Source: Patulibacter brassicae (GTDB lineage Bacteria; Actinomycetota; Thermoleophilia; Solirubrobacterales; Solirubrobacteraceae). From it: a stretch of 64,000 bases of DNA. A model generated the notes under the pieces. The model ran no database searches and was not told where the DNA came from. It saw only the letters and a program-made list of their open reading frames with translations. The stretch lies in contig NZ_JAXAVX010000007.1 of NCBI RefSeq assembly GCF_033949425.1, forward strand, positions 62,001 to 126,000, in the 5' to 3' direction. A program made the translations under genes and the position numbers. This document shows positions 18,358 through 26,202 of the stretch, in pieces. The first letter of the stretch is position 1. Each line of letters begins with the position of its first letter.

Positions 18358-18363
18358 AGCCTA
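18358..18363 (-). promoter_or_regulatory. -10 box, leaderless VOC gene
   Basis: TAGGCT (minus), 7 bases, then GTG 18350. Confidence 0.5.
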
Positions 18364-18372
18364 GCTCGGGCG

Positions 18373-18397
18373 GATCGTTCCACCCCCTGGAACGATC
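18373..18397 (-). terminator. Inverted repeat between mug and VOC gene
   Basis: GATCGTTCCA-CCCCC-TGGAACGATC, perfect 10-bp arms. It lies 16 bases past the mug stop (18414), fitting a terminator, but it also covers the -35 region of the VOC promoter, so it could be an operator. Confidence 0.55.
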
Positions 18398-18413
18398 TGG
18401 CGGAGCCTCGGCG

Positions 18414-19004
18414 TCAGACGACGCCCGCCTCGGCCGCAGCGGCCCGGTAGGCCGCGGCGAGCGAGTCGACGGTCTCGTGGGCGTTCAGCCCGCTGGGGTT
18501 CGGCACGACCCAGAGCGCGCTGTCGCCGAACGGCCCCCCGATCCGGTCGGGCTGGCGGCCCGCGGCCGCGGTGCGCTCGCCGAACGCGTCGCGGTAGGCG
18601 GTGATCCCGGCGATCGCGACGACCCGCGGCCGCCGCTGCGCGACGAGCTCCAGCAGCCGCGCGCCGCCCGCCTGCAGCTCGTCCCGCGACAGCTCCGAAG
18701 CGCGCACCGTCGCCCGTCGCACGAGGTTCGTGATGCCGACGCCGCGCTCGATCAGGTGCTCCCGGTCGGCGTCGCGCACGCCGTCGGTCCGCGACAGCTC
18801 GTACGTCGTGATGCCGGCGCGGTACAGGGCCGGATAGAACCGGTTGCCCGGGTGCGAGAAGTGCGTCTTGACCGCCGCGGTCCAGAGCCCCGGGTTGATG
18901 CCGACGAAGAGCAGCCGCAGCGACGGACCGTCGGGCGGGCCGAGGAGGTCGGGGACCTCCTCGTCCCGGAAGGCCTCGAGCTCGGCACGGGTGAAGCGCA
19001 CCAT
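18414..19004 (-). CDS. mug: G/U mismatch-specific DNA glycosylase (Mug/TDG type)
   Basis: A 196-aa uracil-DNA glycosylase superfamily protein of the Mug/TDG class, removing U or T (or ethenocytosine) opposite G in base-excision repair. The catalytic-site motif is GINPG at 35-39 with the family Asn at 37; the DNA-intercalation motif is NPSGLN at 169-174. Length is close to E. coli Mug (168) with a short N-terminal extension. ATG 19004 has CAGGAT 8 bases upstream. It is divergent from the membrane protein at 19066. Confidence 0.88.
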   Translation of the reverse strand: MVRFTRAELEAFRDEEVPDLLGPPDGPSLRLLFVGINPGLWTAAVKTHFSHPGNRFYPALYRAGITTYELSRTDGVRDADREHLIERGVGITNLVRRATVRASELSRDELQAGGARLLELVAQRRPRVVAIAGITAYRDAFGERTAAAGRQPDRIGGPFGDSALWVVPNPSGLNAHETVDSLAAAYRAAAAEAGVV

Positions 19005-19012
19005 CGGCGGGG

Positions 19013-19018
19013 ATCCTG
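19013..19018 (-). promoter_or_regulatory. -10 box of mug
   Basis: CAGGAT (minus), 8 bases before ATG 19004. Confidence 0.4.
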
Positions 19019-19065
19019 TCGCAGACGCGCGCTCGACGCCCCGGAGTGATTGGCTGTCGTGGGCG

Positions 19066-19746
19066 ATGCCCGCCGAGCCCCGTCACCGCCGCCGCGGGAC
19101 GCGACGCCTGCTCCGCGCGCGGGACGCGCTGCTCCACCGCCGCGCCCGGCTCGAGCGCTGGCTCGAGCGGCGGCACCCGGCGCTGTGGGACGCCCGCCAC
19201 GCCGTCGAGGGCGTGGGCCGGCTGCTCGGCCCGCTGATCGGCGCCGCCGTCCTCCTCGTGCTGCTCGCCCCGCTGCTCGCGCTGCTCGCGGCGCTCGCCG
19301 CGCTGCTCGACGTCCTCGACCTCGACCTGCCGTCGATCTCGCTGCCCAGCGTGCCGTCCGTCGACGCGCCGGGATGGCTGCGCGACGTGGCGCGCGTCCT
19401 CGGCGACGTGCTCGGGGTCCTCGGCCAGGTGCTGCGCTGGGCCGCGCTCGCCGGCGGTGCCGCCTACGGCATCCACCTCACCCGGCGCGCGCGCCGCCGG
19501 CGGCTGGAGGCCGAGGCCGTGGGCCGCGAGGAGCTGCTGCGGCGGCTGCTCGCCGCCCTGGACGCGATCGCGGTCCAGCATGCCGGCGGGCCGCCGGACG
19601 CGCTCTTGGGATCTCCCGACGGCGGGGACGGGGCCCTGCGCGAGCGGCCGGCGCGAGCGGCCGGCGCGACGGGCCCTCCACCGACCGAGCGGCGTGGTGC
19701 GAGGTCCACGCCGTCCACGGGCCCCGGGCCGTCGGGACCCCGCTAG
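19066..19746 (+). CDS. Membrane protein with basic flanks, unknown function
   Basis: A 226-aa protein: Arg-rich N terminus (about 1-45), one long hydrophobic Leu/Ala stretch (GAAVLLVLLAPLLALLAALA, about 58-82, possibly two re-entrant helices), an amphipathic middle (SISLPSVPSVDAPGWLRDVA), a second hydrophobic patch (WAALAGGAAYGIH), a basic helix with RRARRRRLEAEA, and a disordered Gly/Pro C terminus. Family not recognised. ATG 19066 is the first plausible start; no good Shine-Dalgarno sequence is visible. Confidence 0.5.
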   Translation: MPAEPRHRRRGTRRLLRARDALLHRRARLERWLERRHPALWDARHAVEGVGRLLGPLIGAAVLLVLLAPLLALLAALAALLDVLDLDLPSISLPSVPSVDAPGWLRDVARVLGDVLGVLGQVLRWAALAGGAAYGIHLTRRARRRRLEAEAVGREELLRRLLAALDAIAVQHAGGPPDALLGSPDGGDGALRERPARAAGATGPPPTERRGARSTPSTGPGPSGPR

Positions 19747-19748
19747 GA

Positions 19749-19911
19749 CCTCTCCCTGGAGGGCGCGTGGAGTCGTGGTGGTCGGTGACCAAGGAGGTCG
19801 TTCCCGGGTCCCGAGATCAGGCTGGCGGCCTGGAGGGACGATCCCCCGTCCCCGCGGGGCGAGATCCGCCGGTCAGCGGCCGCCACGGACCGCGGGCCCT
19901 CCAGGGAGAGG
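19749..19911. repeat. Long-range 16-bp inverted repeat
   Basis: CCTCTCCCTGGAGGGC at 19749-19764 is exactly complementary to GCCCTCCAGGGAGAGG at 19896-19911, 131 bases apart. It could pair in RNA or mark a small element; function unknown. Confidence 0.5.
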
Positions 19912-20011
19912 CCCGAGCCCCGCCCTCGCTGCGGGAGACCGAGCGTCGCGGTCGCCGTCCGCGCGCACGAGGCCGGAGCGGCCGGGCCGAGCGGGACGGC
20001 CCGGCGCCGGG

Positions 20012-20035
20012 CGGCGGCGCCCACCGGCGCCGCCG
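20012..20035 (-). terminator. Hairpin behind fumC
   Basis: CGGCGGCGCC-CACC-GGCGCCGCCG, perfect 10-bp stem, 46 bases downstream of the fumC stop on the minus strand. Confidence 0.55.
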
Positions 20036-20080
20036 TGGTCCCACGGCCGTCGGAGCCGCGGCTCCTGCAGGAAGGGGTCC

Positions 20081-21409
20081 TCAGTCCTCGAGGTTGCCCG
20101 CGGCGATCTTCCGCAGGTCGATCGTCTTGTCATAGAGGTCGGGGTCGACGCCCTCGGCGATCGCGACGTCGCGCAGCGGCTCGCCCGACGCGGTCGCCTT
20201 CTTCACGATGTCCGTCGCCTTGTCGTAGCCGATCGCCTCGTTCAGGGCGGTCGCGGTGGCGAGCGTCGCGCCGGCCGACGCGTCGGTGCCGCGGGTGTTC
20301 GCCTCGATCCCGTCGACGCACTTCTCGGCGAACGCGACCGACGCCGTCGAGAGCAGGTGGATCGACTGCAGGAGGTTGCGCGCGATCAGCGGCACGCGGA
20401 CGTTCAGCTCGAACTGGCCCTGGGTGCCGGCGATCGTGATCGCCGTGTCGTTGCCGATGACCTGGGCGGAGACCTGCAGGACGACCTCCGGCAGGACCGG
20501 GTTGACCTTGCCCGGCATGATCGAGGAGCCCTTCTGGAGCTCCGGCAGGAACAGCTCGCCGATGCCGGCGCGCGGGCCCGAGCCCATGAGCGCGATGTCG
20601 TTGGCGATCTTCGTCAGCGAGACGGCGACGACCTTCAGCGCCCCGGAGAGCTCGACGAGCGCGTCGCGGTTGCCCTGGGCCTCGAAGGGATCCTCCGGAG
20701 CGGCGATGAGGTCGAGGCCCGAGTCGGCCTTGAGGATCTCGCGGACCTTCGGCGCGAAGGCGGCCGGCGTGTTGAGGCCCGTGCCGGTCGCGGTGCCGCC
20801 GAGCGGGATCTGGCCGACCTGCGGGAGCGCGTTGCGCACGCGCTTGGCGCCGAGGCGGACCTGCGCGGCGTACCCGGAGAACTCCTGGCCGAGCGTCACG
20901 GGGACGGCGTCCATGAGGTGCGTGCGGCCGGACTTCACGACGTCGTGGAACGCCTTCGCCTTCGCGGCGAGCGAGGCCTCGAGCTGCTCGAGCGCCGGGA
21001 GGAGCTTGTTCGTCGCGTCGTCGAGCGCGGCGAGGTGGACGGCGGAGGGGAACGTGTCGTTGGAGCTCTGCCCCATGTTCACGTGATCGTTGCGGTGCGC
21101 CGCGCCGCCCGTCAGCGAGGAGATGACCTCGTTGACGTTCATGTTCGTCGACGTGCCCGAGCCGGTCTGGAAGACGTCGATCGGGAACTGGTCGTCGTGC
21201 TCGCCGGCGACGATCTTCGCGGCGGCGTCCTGGATCTTCTGCGCGATCTCGGCGTCGAGCTTGCCGAGGTCGGCGTTCGCCTTCGCCGCGGCGCCCTTGA
21301 TCCGGGCCTGCCACTTCACGACCTGGAGCGGGACGCGCTCCCCGGAGATCGGGAAGTTCTCGACCGCCTTCTGGGTCTCGCCGCCGTAGAGGATCTCTGC
21401 CGTTGCCAT
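20081..21409 (-). CDS. fumC: Class II fumarate hydratase
   Basis: Hydrates fumarate to malate in the TCA cycle; iron-independent homotetramer of the fumarase/aspartase superfamily. The 442 aa fit class II. The signature loop GSSIMPGKVNP is at 294-304 (catalytic Ser in SS), with the proton-relay His in SGRTHLMDA (His164), and the substrate motifs GTSTNMN (85-91) and GQSSNDTFP (113-121). ATG 21409 has AGGGA upstream (minus) at about 10 bases; the frame open up to 22255 runs antisense to the protease gene and is rejected. Confidence 0.95.
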   Translation of the reverse strand: MATAEILYGGETQKAVENFPISGERVPLQVVKWQARIKGAAAKANADLGKLDAEIAQKIQDAAAKIVAGEHDDQFPIDVFQTGSGTSTNMNVNEVISSLTGGAAHRNDHVNMGQSSNDTFPSAVHLAALDDATNKLLPALEQLEASLAAKAKAFHDVVKSGRTHLMDAVPVTLGQEFSGYAAQVRLGAKRVRNALPQVGQIPLGGTATGTGLNTPAAFAPKVREILKADSGLDLIAAPEDPFEAQGNRDALVELSGALKVVAVSLTKIANDIALMGSGPRAGIGELFLPELQKGSSIMPGKVNPVLPEVVLQVSAQVIGNDTAITIAGTQGQFELNVRVPLIARNLLQSIHLLSTASVAFAEKCVDGIEANTRGTDASAGATLATATALNEAIGYDKATDIVKKATASGEPLRDVAIAEGVDPDLYDKTIDLRKIAAGNLED

Positions 21410-21589
21410 CGCTCGTCCCTGGTCGTGAGGTCCCGATCCCGAGTGCGGATCGGTTGGGCGCCGCGCGACGCGACCGGGGCCAGCGGGCCCGTCCCGGCGC
21501 GGACCGCCGGAGCCTACTCCCGGCCCCCGGAACGCCGCCTCCTCGCCGGGGCCGCGCCCCCGCGACCGTCGGGCTCGCGCGTCCGCGCG

Positions 21590-21618
21590 TTGCGCCCGCG
21601 AGGGCGGGCGCCTATCGT
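21590..21618 (+). promoter_or_regulatory. Sigma70-type promoter in fumC upstream region
   Basis: TTGCGC at 21590-21595 and TATCGT at 21613-21618 with a 17-bp spacer, pointing away from fumC. The predicted start of transcription is about 21625, ahead of the small ORF at 21652. Confidence 0.45.
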
Positions 21619-21651
21619 CGACCGGACATCGCGCACGACGCACGCGACACG

Positions 21652-21774
21652 ATGCTCGCCGTCGGCTTGGACCTCGGGTACTACGCGCAGTTCCCCGGCG
21701 ACGCGACCCACGCCCCGAGCGGGGCCCGGGGGCCGATCGTCCGGCTCCTCGGCCTGGGGCCGGTCGGCGGCTGA
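21652..21774 (+). CDS. Possible 40-aa small protein
   Basis: Forty codons starting ATG (MLAVGLDLGYYAQFPGD...) and ending with a hydrophobic GPIVRLLGLGPVGG. The support is a good promoter 27 bases upstream of the ATG; there is no clear Shine-Dalgarno sequence and no recognised family. It could be a small membrane-associated peptide or chance. Confidence 0.3.
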   Translation: MLAVGLDLGYYAQFPGDATHAPSGARGPIVRLLGLGPVGG

Positions 21775-21929
21775 GGACGCTCCGGTCCGGGCGGGCGCCC
21801 ACGCGGCGCCCGTTCCACCGGCTCCGGCGCGCGACGGCGCCCGCGGAAGCCGGCCCACGGGCGCCCGGCCCCGGGGTATGGTCGGCGCACCGGCCTACCG
21901 CCGGTAGCGAACGTCCGGAGGACCCCCCG

Positions 21930-22862
21930 ATGCTGCGTCGCCTGCTCGCCCCCGCCGCCGTCCTCGCCGGCGCGCTCGCCGCGCCGGCGCTCGCCGCGCC
22001 GGGGCTCGCCGCGGCCGCGCCGACCTGGGCGCCCGCCGACGCGGCGCCGATCCGTCCCGGGTCCGAGACCCGCACGACCGGCGGCGGCCAGTGCACCTCG
22101 AACGTCGTGTTCACGATCGGCGACCGGGTGCTGCTCGGCCAGGCCGCGCACTGCGCCGGCACGGGCGAGGCGACCGAGACGGACGGCTGCGACGCGAAGA
22201 GCCTGCCGCTCGGGACGACCGTCGCGGTCGAGGGGGCCACCCGCCCCGGGCGCATCGCCTACAGCTCCTGGCTGGCGATGCAGCAGCAGGGCGAGACCGA
22301 CCCCGACGCCTGCGCCTTCAACGACCTCGCGCTGATCGAGCTCGACCCCGCCGACGCGCGCCGGGTGAACCCGAGCGTGCCGTTCTGGGGCGGCCCGACC
22401 GGCCTGGGAGCGACGACGTCCGCCGGCGACCCGGTCCTCTCGTACGGCAACTCGTCGCTGCGGGCCGGGCTCGAGCTGCTGAAGCCGAAGGCCGGCGTGA
22501 GCCTCGGCCAGAGCGGCGGCGGCTGGAGCCACGGCGTGCTGACGCTCACCCCCGGCGTGCCCGGCGACTCCGGCAGCGCGTTCCTCTCGCAGGACGGCCG
22601 CGCGCTCGGGACCCTGAGCACCCTGCAGCTCCTGCCGTTGCCGGGCACGAACGGCGTCGGGGACCTCGCGCGCGAGGTGGCCTACGCCCGGGCGCACGGG
22701 ATGAGCGGGCTGACGCTCGCGGAGGGGACCGAGCGGTTCGCGACGCTCGACGCCGACCGCGCGGCGCGCGAGGTCGCGTCGCGGCTGGAGCGCGACGTCG
22801 CGCACGTCCTCGACGGCACGACGGTCGGGCGGCTGCTCGGCATCGTGGGCGTCGCCGGCTGA
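21930..22862 (+). CDS. Secreted trypsin-like serine protease
   Basis: A 310-aa exported S1-type protease. A signal peptide of alternating Ala/Leu/Pro (about 1-30) is followed by the catalytic core with the full triad: His74 in GQAAHC, Asp132 in NDLALIEL and Ser214 in GVPGDSGSA. Cys55/Cys75 can form the His-loop disulphide, and Cys87/Cys128 a second. The C-terminal 60 residues are helical. ATG 21930 has GGAGGA at 21916-21921. No dedicated inhibitor or substrate gene is adjacent. Confidence 0.85.
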   Translation: MLRRLLAPAAVLAGALAAPALAAPGLAAAAPTWAPADAAPIRPGSETRTTGGGQCTSNVVFTIGDRVLLGQAAHCAGTGEATETDGCDAKSLPLGTTVAVEGATRPGRIAYSSWLAMQQQGETDPDACAFNDLALIELDPADARRVNPSVPFWGGPTGLGATTSAGDPVLSYGNSSLRAGLELLKPKAGVSLGQSGGGWSHGVLTLTPGVPGDSGSAFLSQDGRALGTLSTLQLLPLPGTNGVGDLAREVAYARAHGMSGLTLAEGTERFATLDADRAAREVASRLERDVAHVLDGTTVGRLLGIVGVAG

Positions 22863-22937
22863 CCCGGTCCGGAGCGCCGCGCGCACCGTCGTCCGCGGGC
22901 CGTCCCCGACCGCGGCGCCGGTCGCCCGGGCGAGGCC

Positions 22938-22993
22938 GGGACGTCCGACCGCGGCCCGGGACGTCCGCGCGGTGCGGTGGGACGCCCTACGCT
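22938..22993 (+). promoter_or_regulatory. MATE promoter with repeated GGGACGTCC operator
   Basis: GGGACGTCCG at 22938-22947 and again at 22958-22967 (exactly 20 bp apart), then a weaker GGGACGCCC at 22979-22987, directly before the -10 box TACGCT at 22988-22993. GGACGTCC is palindromic, so regulator dimers could stack on one face of the helix over the -35 region. Confidence 0.5.
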
Positions 22994-22999
22994 CGCGCG

Positions 23000-23038
23000 G
23001 TGCTCGTCGACCCCGGACCGGCCCGCGCCGGCCGCTGA
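23000..23038 (+). CDS. Leaderless 12-codon upstream ORF
   Basis: GTG 23000 lies 6 bases after the -10 box TACGCT, the same geometry as leaderless genes here. It encodes MLVDPGPARAGR and stops at 23036-23038, 14 bases before the MATE start. It may be a leader peptide that couples or attenuates MATE translation. Confidence 0.4.
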   Translation: MLVDPGPARAGR

Positions 23039-23052
23039 GGGACGGACCCGCG

Positions 23053-24393
23053 GTGGTCGCCCGTCCCCGCCTGCGCTCGCCGCACGACCGGCAGATCCTC
23101 CGGCTGGCGCTCCCGGCGCTCCTGACGCTCGCGGCGGAGCCGACGTACCTGCTCGTCGACACGGCGATGGTCGGGCACCTCGGCGAGCGCCCGCTCGCGG
23201 CGCTCGGGCTCGCGGCGTCGGTCCTCGCGACCCTCACGGGCCTCGGGACGGTCGCCACCTACGCGACGACCGCCGCGGTCGCCCGCCTGTCCGGCGCCGG
23301 CCACGAGGACGACCTGCGCCGGATCGCGGCGCAGGCGCTGTGGCTCGGCGCGGGGCTCGGCGTGCTCGGCGCCCTCGTCGCGGTGCTCGCCGGCCCGGCG
23401 TGGGTCGCGGCGCTCGGCGGCACGGGCGAGACCGCCGACGACGCCGTCGCCTACCTGCGGATCGCCGCCCCGGGGCTCGGGTTCGCGCTGCTCGGGATGG
23501 CCGCCCAGGGATGGCTGCGCGGCACGGGGGACCTGCGCACGCCGCTGCTCGTCGTGCTGCTGGGCAACGCGATCAACGTCGTCCTGAACCCCGTCCTCGT
23601 CTACGGCGCCGACCTCGGCCTCGCGGGCAGCGCCCTGGCGACCCTCACCGGCCAGGCGACGATGGGGCTGCTGTTCGCGCGCCTGCTCTGGCGCGGCGGC
23701 GCGGGTCCCGACGGCATGGCGCCGGCGTCGCGGCGCCCGTCGCTGGCGCTCCTGCGCCGGCTCGGGACGACGGGCCTGTTCCTCCTCCTGCGCACCGGCG
23801 CCCTGCTGGCGACGTTCGCCGTCGCCTCGGCCGTCGCGGCGCGCTCCGGCGACCCGTCGCTGGCGGCGCACCAGGTCGGCTGGCAGCTGTTCCTCTTCCT
23901 CGCCCTCGTGCTCGACGCGGTCGCGATCGCCGGGCAGGTGCTGATCGGGCGCGCGCTGGGCGGTGCCCGCGTCGCCGAGGCGCGCGACGCGTCGCGTCGC
24001 ATGGTCGAGCTCACCGTCGCCGGCGGGACGCTCGTCGCGCTCGTGCTGCTCGCCGTCCGCGAGCCGCTGCTGCACGCGTTCACGACCGAGGCCGACGTGC
24101 TGGATCGCGCTCGCGCGATGTGGCCGCTGCTCTGCCTCATGCTGCCGTTCGCGGCCGCGGTGTTCGCCTTCGACGGCATCCTCATCGGGGCCGGCGACGC
24201 GCGGTTCCTCGGCCTGGCGATGGTCGCCGCGGCGCTCGTCGGGATCCCGTCGATGCTCGCGCTCCACGCGGCCGGTGCCGGGATCCGGGGCGTGTGGGCC
24301 GGGATCGTCGTGGTGATGGCCGCGCGCCTGGCCGGGACGTGGTGGCGCTATCGCGGCGGGCGCTGGGCCCGGCCCGGCGCCTGGCGCGGCTGA
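23053..24393 (+). CDS. MATE-family multidrug/Na+ antiporter
   Basis: A 446-aa inner-membrane exporter with about 12 transmembrane helices in two related halves (first: LRLALPALLTLAAEPTYLLV, DTAMVGHLGERPLAALGLA; second: LGTTGLFLLLRTGALLATFA). The PLLVVLLGNAINVVLNPVLV motif is typical of the DinF/NorM branch. GTG 23053 is chosen because it follows the short upstream ORF with GAGGGA at 23037-23042; upstream extension would lack hydrophobic content. Likely exports cationic drugs or an endogenous metabolite; no regulator is adjacent. Confidence 0.88.
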   Translation: MVARPRLRSPHDRQILRLALPALLTLAAEPTYLLVDTAMVGHLGERPLAALGLAASVLATLTGLGTVATYATTAAVARLSGAGHEDDLRRIAAQALWLGAGLGVLGALVAVLAGPAWVAALGGTGETADDAVAYLRIAAPGLGFALLGMAAQGWLRGTGDLRTPLLVVLLGNAINVVLNPVLVYGADLGLAGSALATLTGQATMGLLFARLLWRGGAGPDGMAPASRRPSLALLRRLGTTGLFLLLRTGALLATFAVASAVAARSGDPSLAAHQVGWQLFLFLALVLDAVAIAGQVLIGRALGGARVAEARDASRRMVELTVAGGTLVALVLLAVREPLLHAFTTEADVLDRARAMWPLLCLMLPFAAAVFAFDGILIGAGDARFLGLAMVAAALVGIPSMLALHAAGAGIRGVWAGIVVVMAARLAGTWWRYRGGRWARPGAWRG

Positions 24394-24573
24394 CGCGCCG
24401 CGCGCGCCGCGGCCGAGGGCACGGCCGACGCGGGCGCACTCCGGGCTGGGTGCCGGCGCGCGCCGCGCGGGCGGTGGAGCGGTCAGGTCGGCGGTGCCCG
24501 CCGGACGACCACCGGTCTCGACGTGCGGGAGGTCCCCGATGCGCGATCCGCCGCCCGGCCCGAGGGTGATGCC

Positions 24574-26061
24574 ATGTCCCGCTGCGCTCCCGTCCGCCGA
24601 CGGGCGACCGCCGTGTCGCTCGCGGTCGGCGTCCTGCTCCCCCTCGGCGCCGCCGTCCCGGCCGGCGCCACGACCGTCGTCTACCGCGACGGGAACGACG
24701 TCCACCTCGCCAGCCCCGACGGCACCCTGCGTCGCCAGGTCACGACCGACGGATCCGCGAGCGCCTACTACACGCTGCCGTCCGCCGACGACGCCGGCAA
24801 CGTCGTCGCCATCCAGGGCAGCGGCACCTCGCGGATGATCGTCCGGTTCCCGGTCGACGGGTCCACGCCGCAGCGCAACGTCATGCCGTGGAGGATCGGC
24901 TCGGGCGTGAACGCCGGACCGACGTGGTCGCGCGTGAGCCCCAGCGGCACGTCGCTCGCCTACGGGTACCTCTACAACCGCGACATCTTCAGCGCGCTGA
25001 CCCCGACGCTCGCCGTCGTCGACCCGCGCGCGCCGGGCAACCCGACCTCGCCGACGGTGAACATCGCCGGCTGGACGGAGGGCAGCTGGTTCGGCTCGCG
25101 CCTGCTGGCCACGAACGGCACGCAGCTGCACGTCGAGGTCAACGGCACCTTCCAGCCGTGGCTCGTCGCGGGCGGCCAGTCGATCACCGGCGGCGACCTG
25201 TCGCGCGACGGCCGGCGGGTGCTCGTGCGGTTCGGCAGCGGCGTGCTCGAGCTCACGACCCTCGACGGCCGGCAGCCGCCGGCCGGCGGTCCGGTGACCG
25301 CCTGCCAGATCCAGCCCAACGGCAACGACGCGTTCTCCGGCCTCCCGCGCATGGCCCTGTCGGCGGACGGGCGGCGCGTCGCCTGGTCGGACGCGTCCGG
25401 CGTCCACGTCGCGACGGTCGAGCGCACCGACACCCCCGAGACGCCGTGCCGCCTGACCGACCGCGTCCGGCTCAGCGCGACGGGCGGGATGCCGTCGTTC
25501 AGCGAGTACACGCTGCCGACGCCCGGTCCCGGTCCCGGCGACCCCGATCCCGATCCCGATCCCGAGACCGATCCGGGCCCCGGACCGGGTCCGGGGCCGG
25601 AGCCCGGTCCCGGTCCCGGCACCGGCACCGGCACCGAGAAGCCGGGCGGCACGACCGGGCCCGGCACCGACGGCGGCACGACGCCCGACGGCGGCACGAC
25701 CCCGGACGGCGGGAAGGGCGGCGACGGCAAGACGCCCCAGGACGGCGGAGCGGCGGCGACGGCCCGGCTGACGCTGTCGCGGACCCCGACCCTGCGCGCG
25801 TCGACGCTGCGGCGGGGGCAGCGGATCGCCGTCGGGACGAGCACCGCCGGCACGCTCACGGTCGAGCTCCTGCGGGGGAAGACGATCCTCGGCCGGGGCA
25901 GCGCCAAGGCGAAGGCCGGGACGACCCGCGCGACGCTGCGCCTGACCGCGGCCGGGCGCAAGGCCCGCGCCGTCGCCGGTCGGCGCCTCGTGCTGCGCAT
26001 CACCCTGCGCCCGACCAGCGGCAAGGTCACGACGCTGCGGCGCACCATCCGGGTCCGCTGA
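24574..26061 (+). CDS. Secreted beta-propeller (PD40-like) protein with Gly/Pro linker
   Basis: A 495-aa exported protein: signal peptide (ATAVSLAVGVLLPLGAAVPA), a TolB/WD40-like propeller of repeated blades (VVYRDGNDVHLASPDGTLRR, TWSRVSPSGTSLAYGYLY, GDLSRDGRRVLVRFGSG, MALSADGRRVAWSDASG), a long Pro/Gly/Asp/Thr linker (about 320-390), and a C-terminal Ig-like strand domain rich in Thr/Arg. It probably binds a surface ligand; no enzyme motif is seen. ATG 24574 gives the cleanest signal peptide; GTG 24523 is an alternative. Confidence 0.7.
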   Translation: MSRCAPVRRRATAVSLAVGVLLPLGAAVPAGATTVVYRDGNDVHLASPDGTLRRQVTTDGSASAYYTLPSADDAGNVVAIQGSGTSRMIVRFPVDGSTPQRNVMPWRIGSGVNAGPTWSRVSPSGTSLAYGYLYNRDIFSALTPTLAVVDPRAPGNPTSPTVNIAGWTEGSWFGSRLLATNGTQLHVEVNGTFQPWLVAGGQSITGGDLSRDGRRVLVRFGSGVLELTTLDGRQPPAGGPVTACQIQPNGNDAFSGLPRMALSADGRRVAWSDASGVHVATVERTDTPETPCRLTDRVRLSATGGMPSFSEYTLPTPGPGPGDPDPDPDPETDPGPGPGPGPEPGPGPGTGTGTEKPGGTTGPGTDGGTTPDGGTTPDGGKGGDGKTPQDGGAAATARLTLSRTPTLRASTLRRGQRIAVGTSTAGTLTVELLRGKTILGRGSAKAKAGTTRATLRLTAAGRKARAVAGRRLVLRITLRPTSGKVTTLRRTIRVR

Positions 26062-26076
26062 TCCAGGACCCGGGGT

Positions 26077-26111
26077 CCGGCCGGCGCCCGCCCACCCGGG
26101 GCGCCGGCCGG
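26077..26111. terminator. Bidirectional hairpin terminator
   Basis: CCGGCCGGCGCC (26077-26088) and GGCGCCGGCCGG (26100-26111), perfect 12-bp stem with 11-base loop, between the convergent propeller and PPK2 genes. Confidence 0.65.
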
Positions 26112-26202
26112 TCCTCCCCGGCGATCCCGGGCCGCGACCCGCAGCGGGCGTCCGCGCCGGCGGATCGCCGACGCACGGCCGGAGGCCCGGAGCCGCGCCG
26201 CC

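Larger units (their letters stand above)
19747..20080. other. 334-bp intergenic region without a gene
   Basis: No convincing ORF. It holds a 16-bp inverted repeat (19749-19764 against 19896-19911), a third CCTGGAGGG copy at 19829-19837, and the hairpin at 20012-20035 behind fumC. Confidence 0.5.

Noticed and set aside
21514..21858. 114-codon minus-strand ORF between fumC and the protease
   Set aside because: Biased Arg/Ala/Pro composition, no ribosome binding site, overlaps the promoter region.
22987..25407. 806-codon antisense frame across MATE and propeller genes
   Set aside because: Crosses two clear plus-strand genes and their promoter; no domain.
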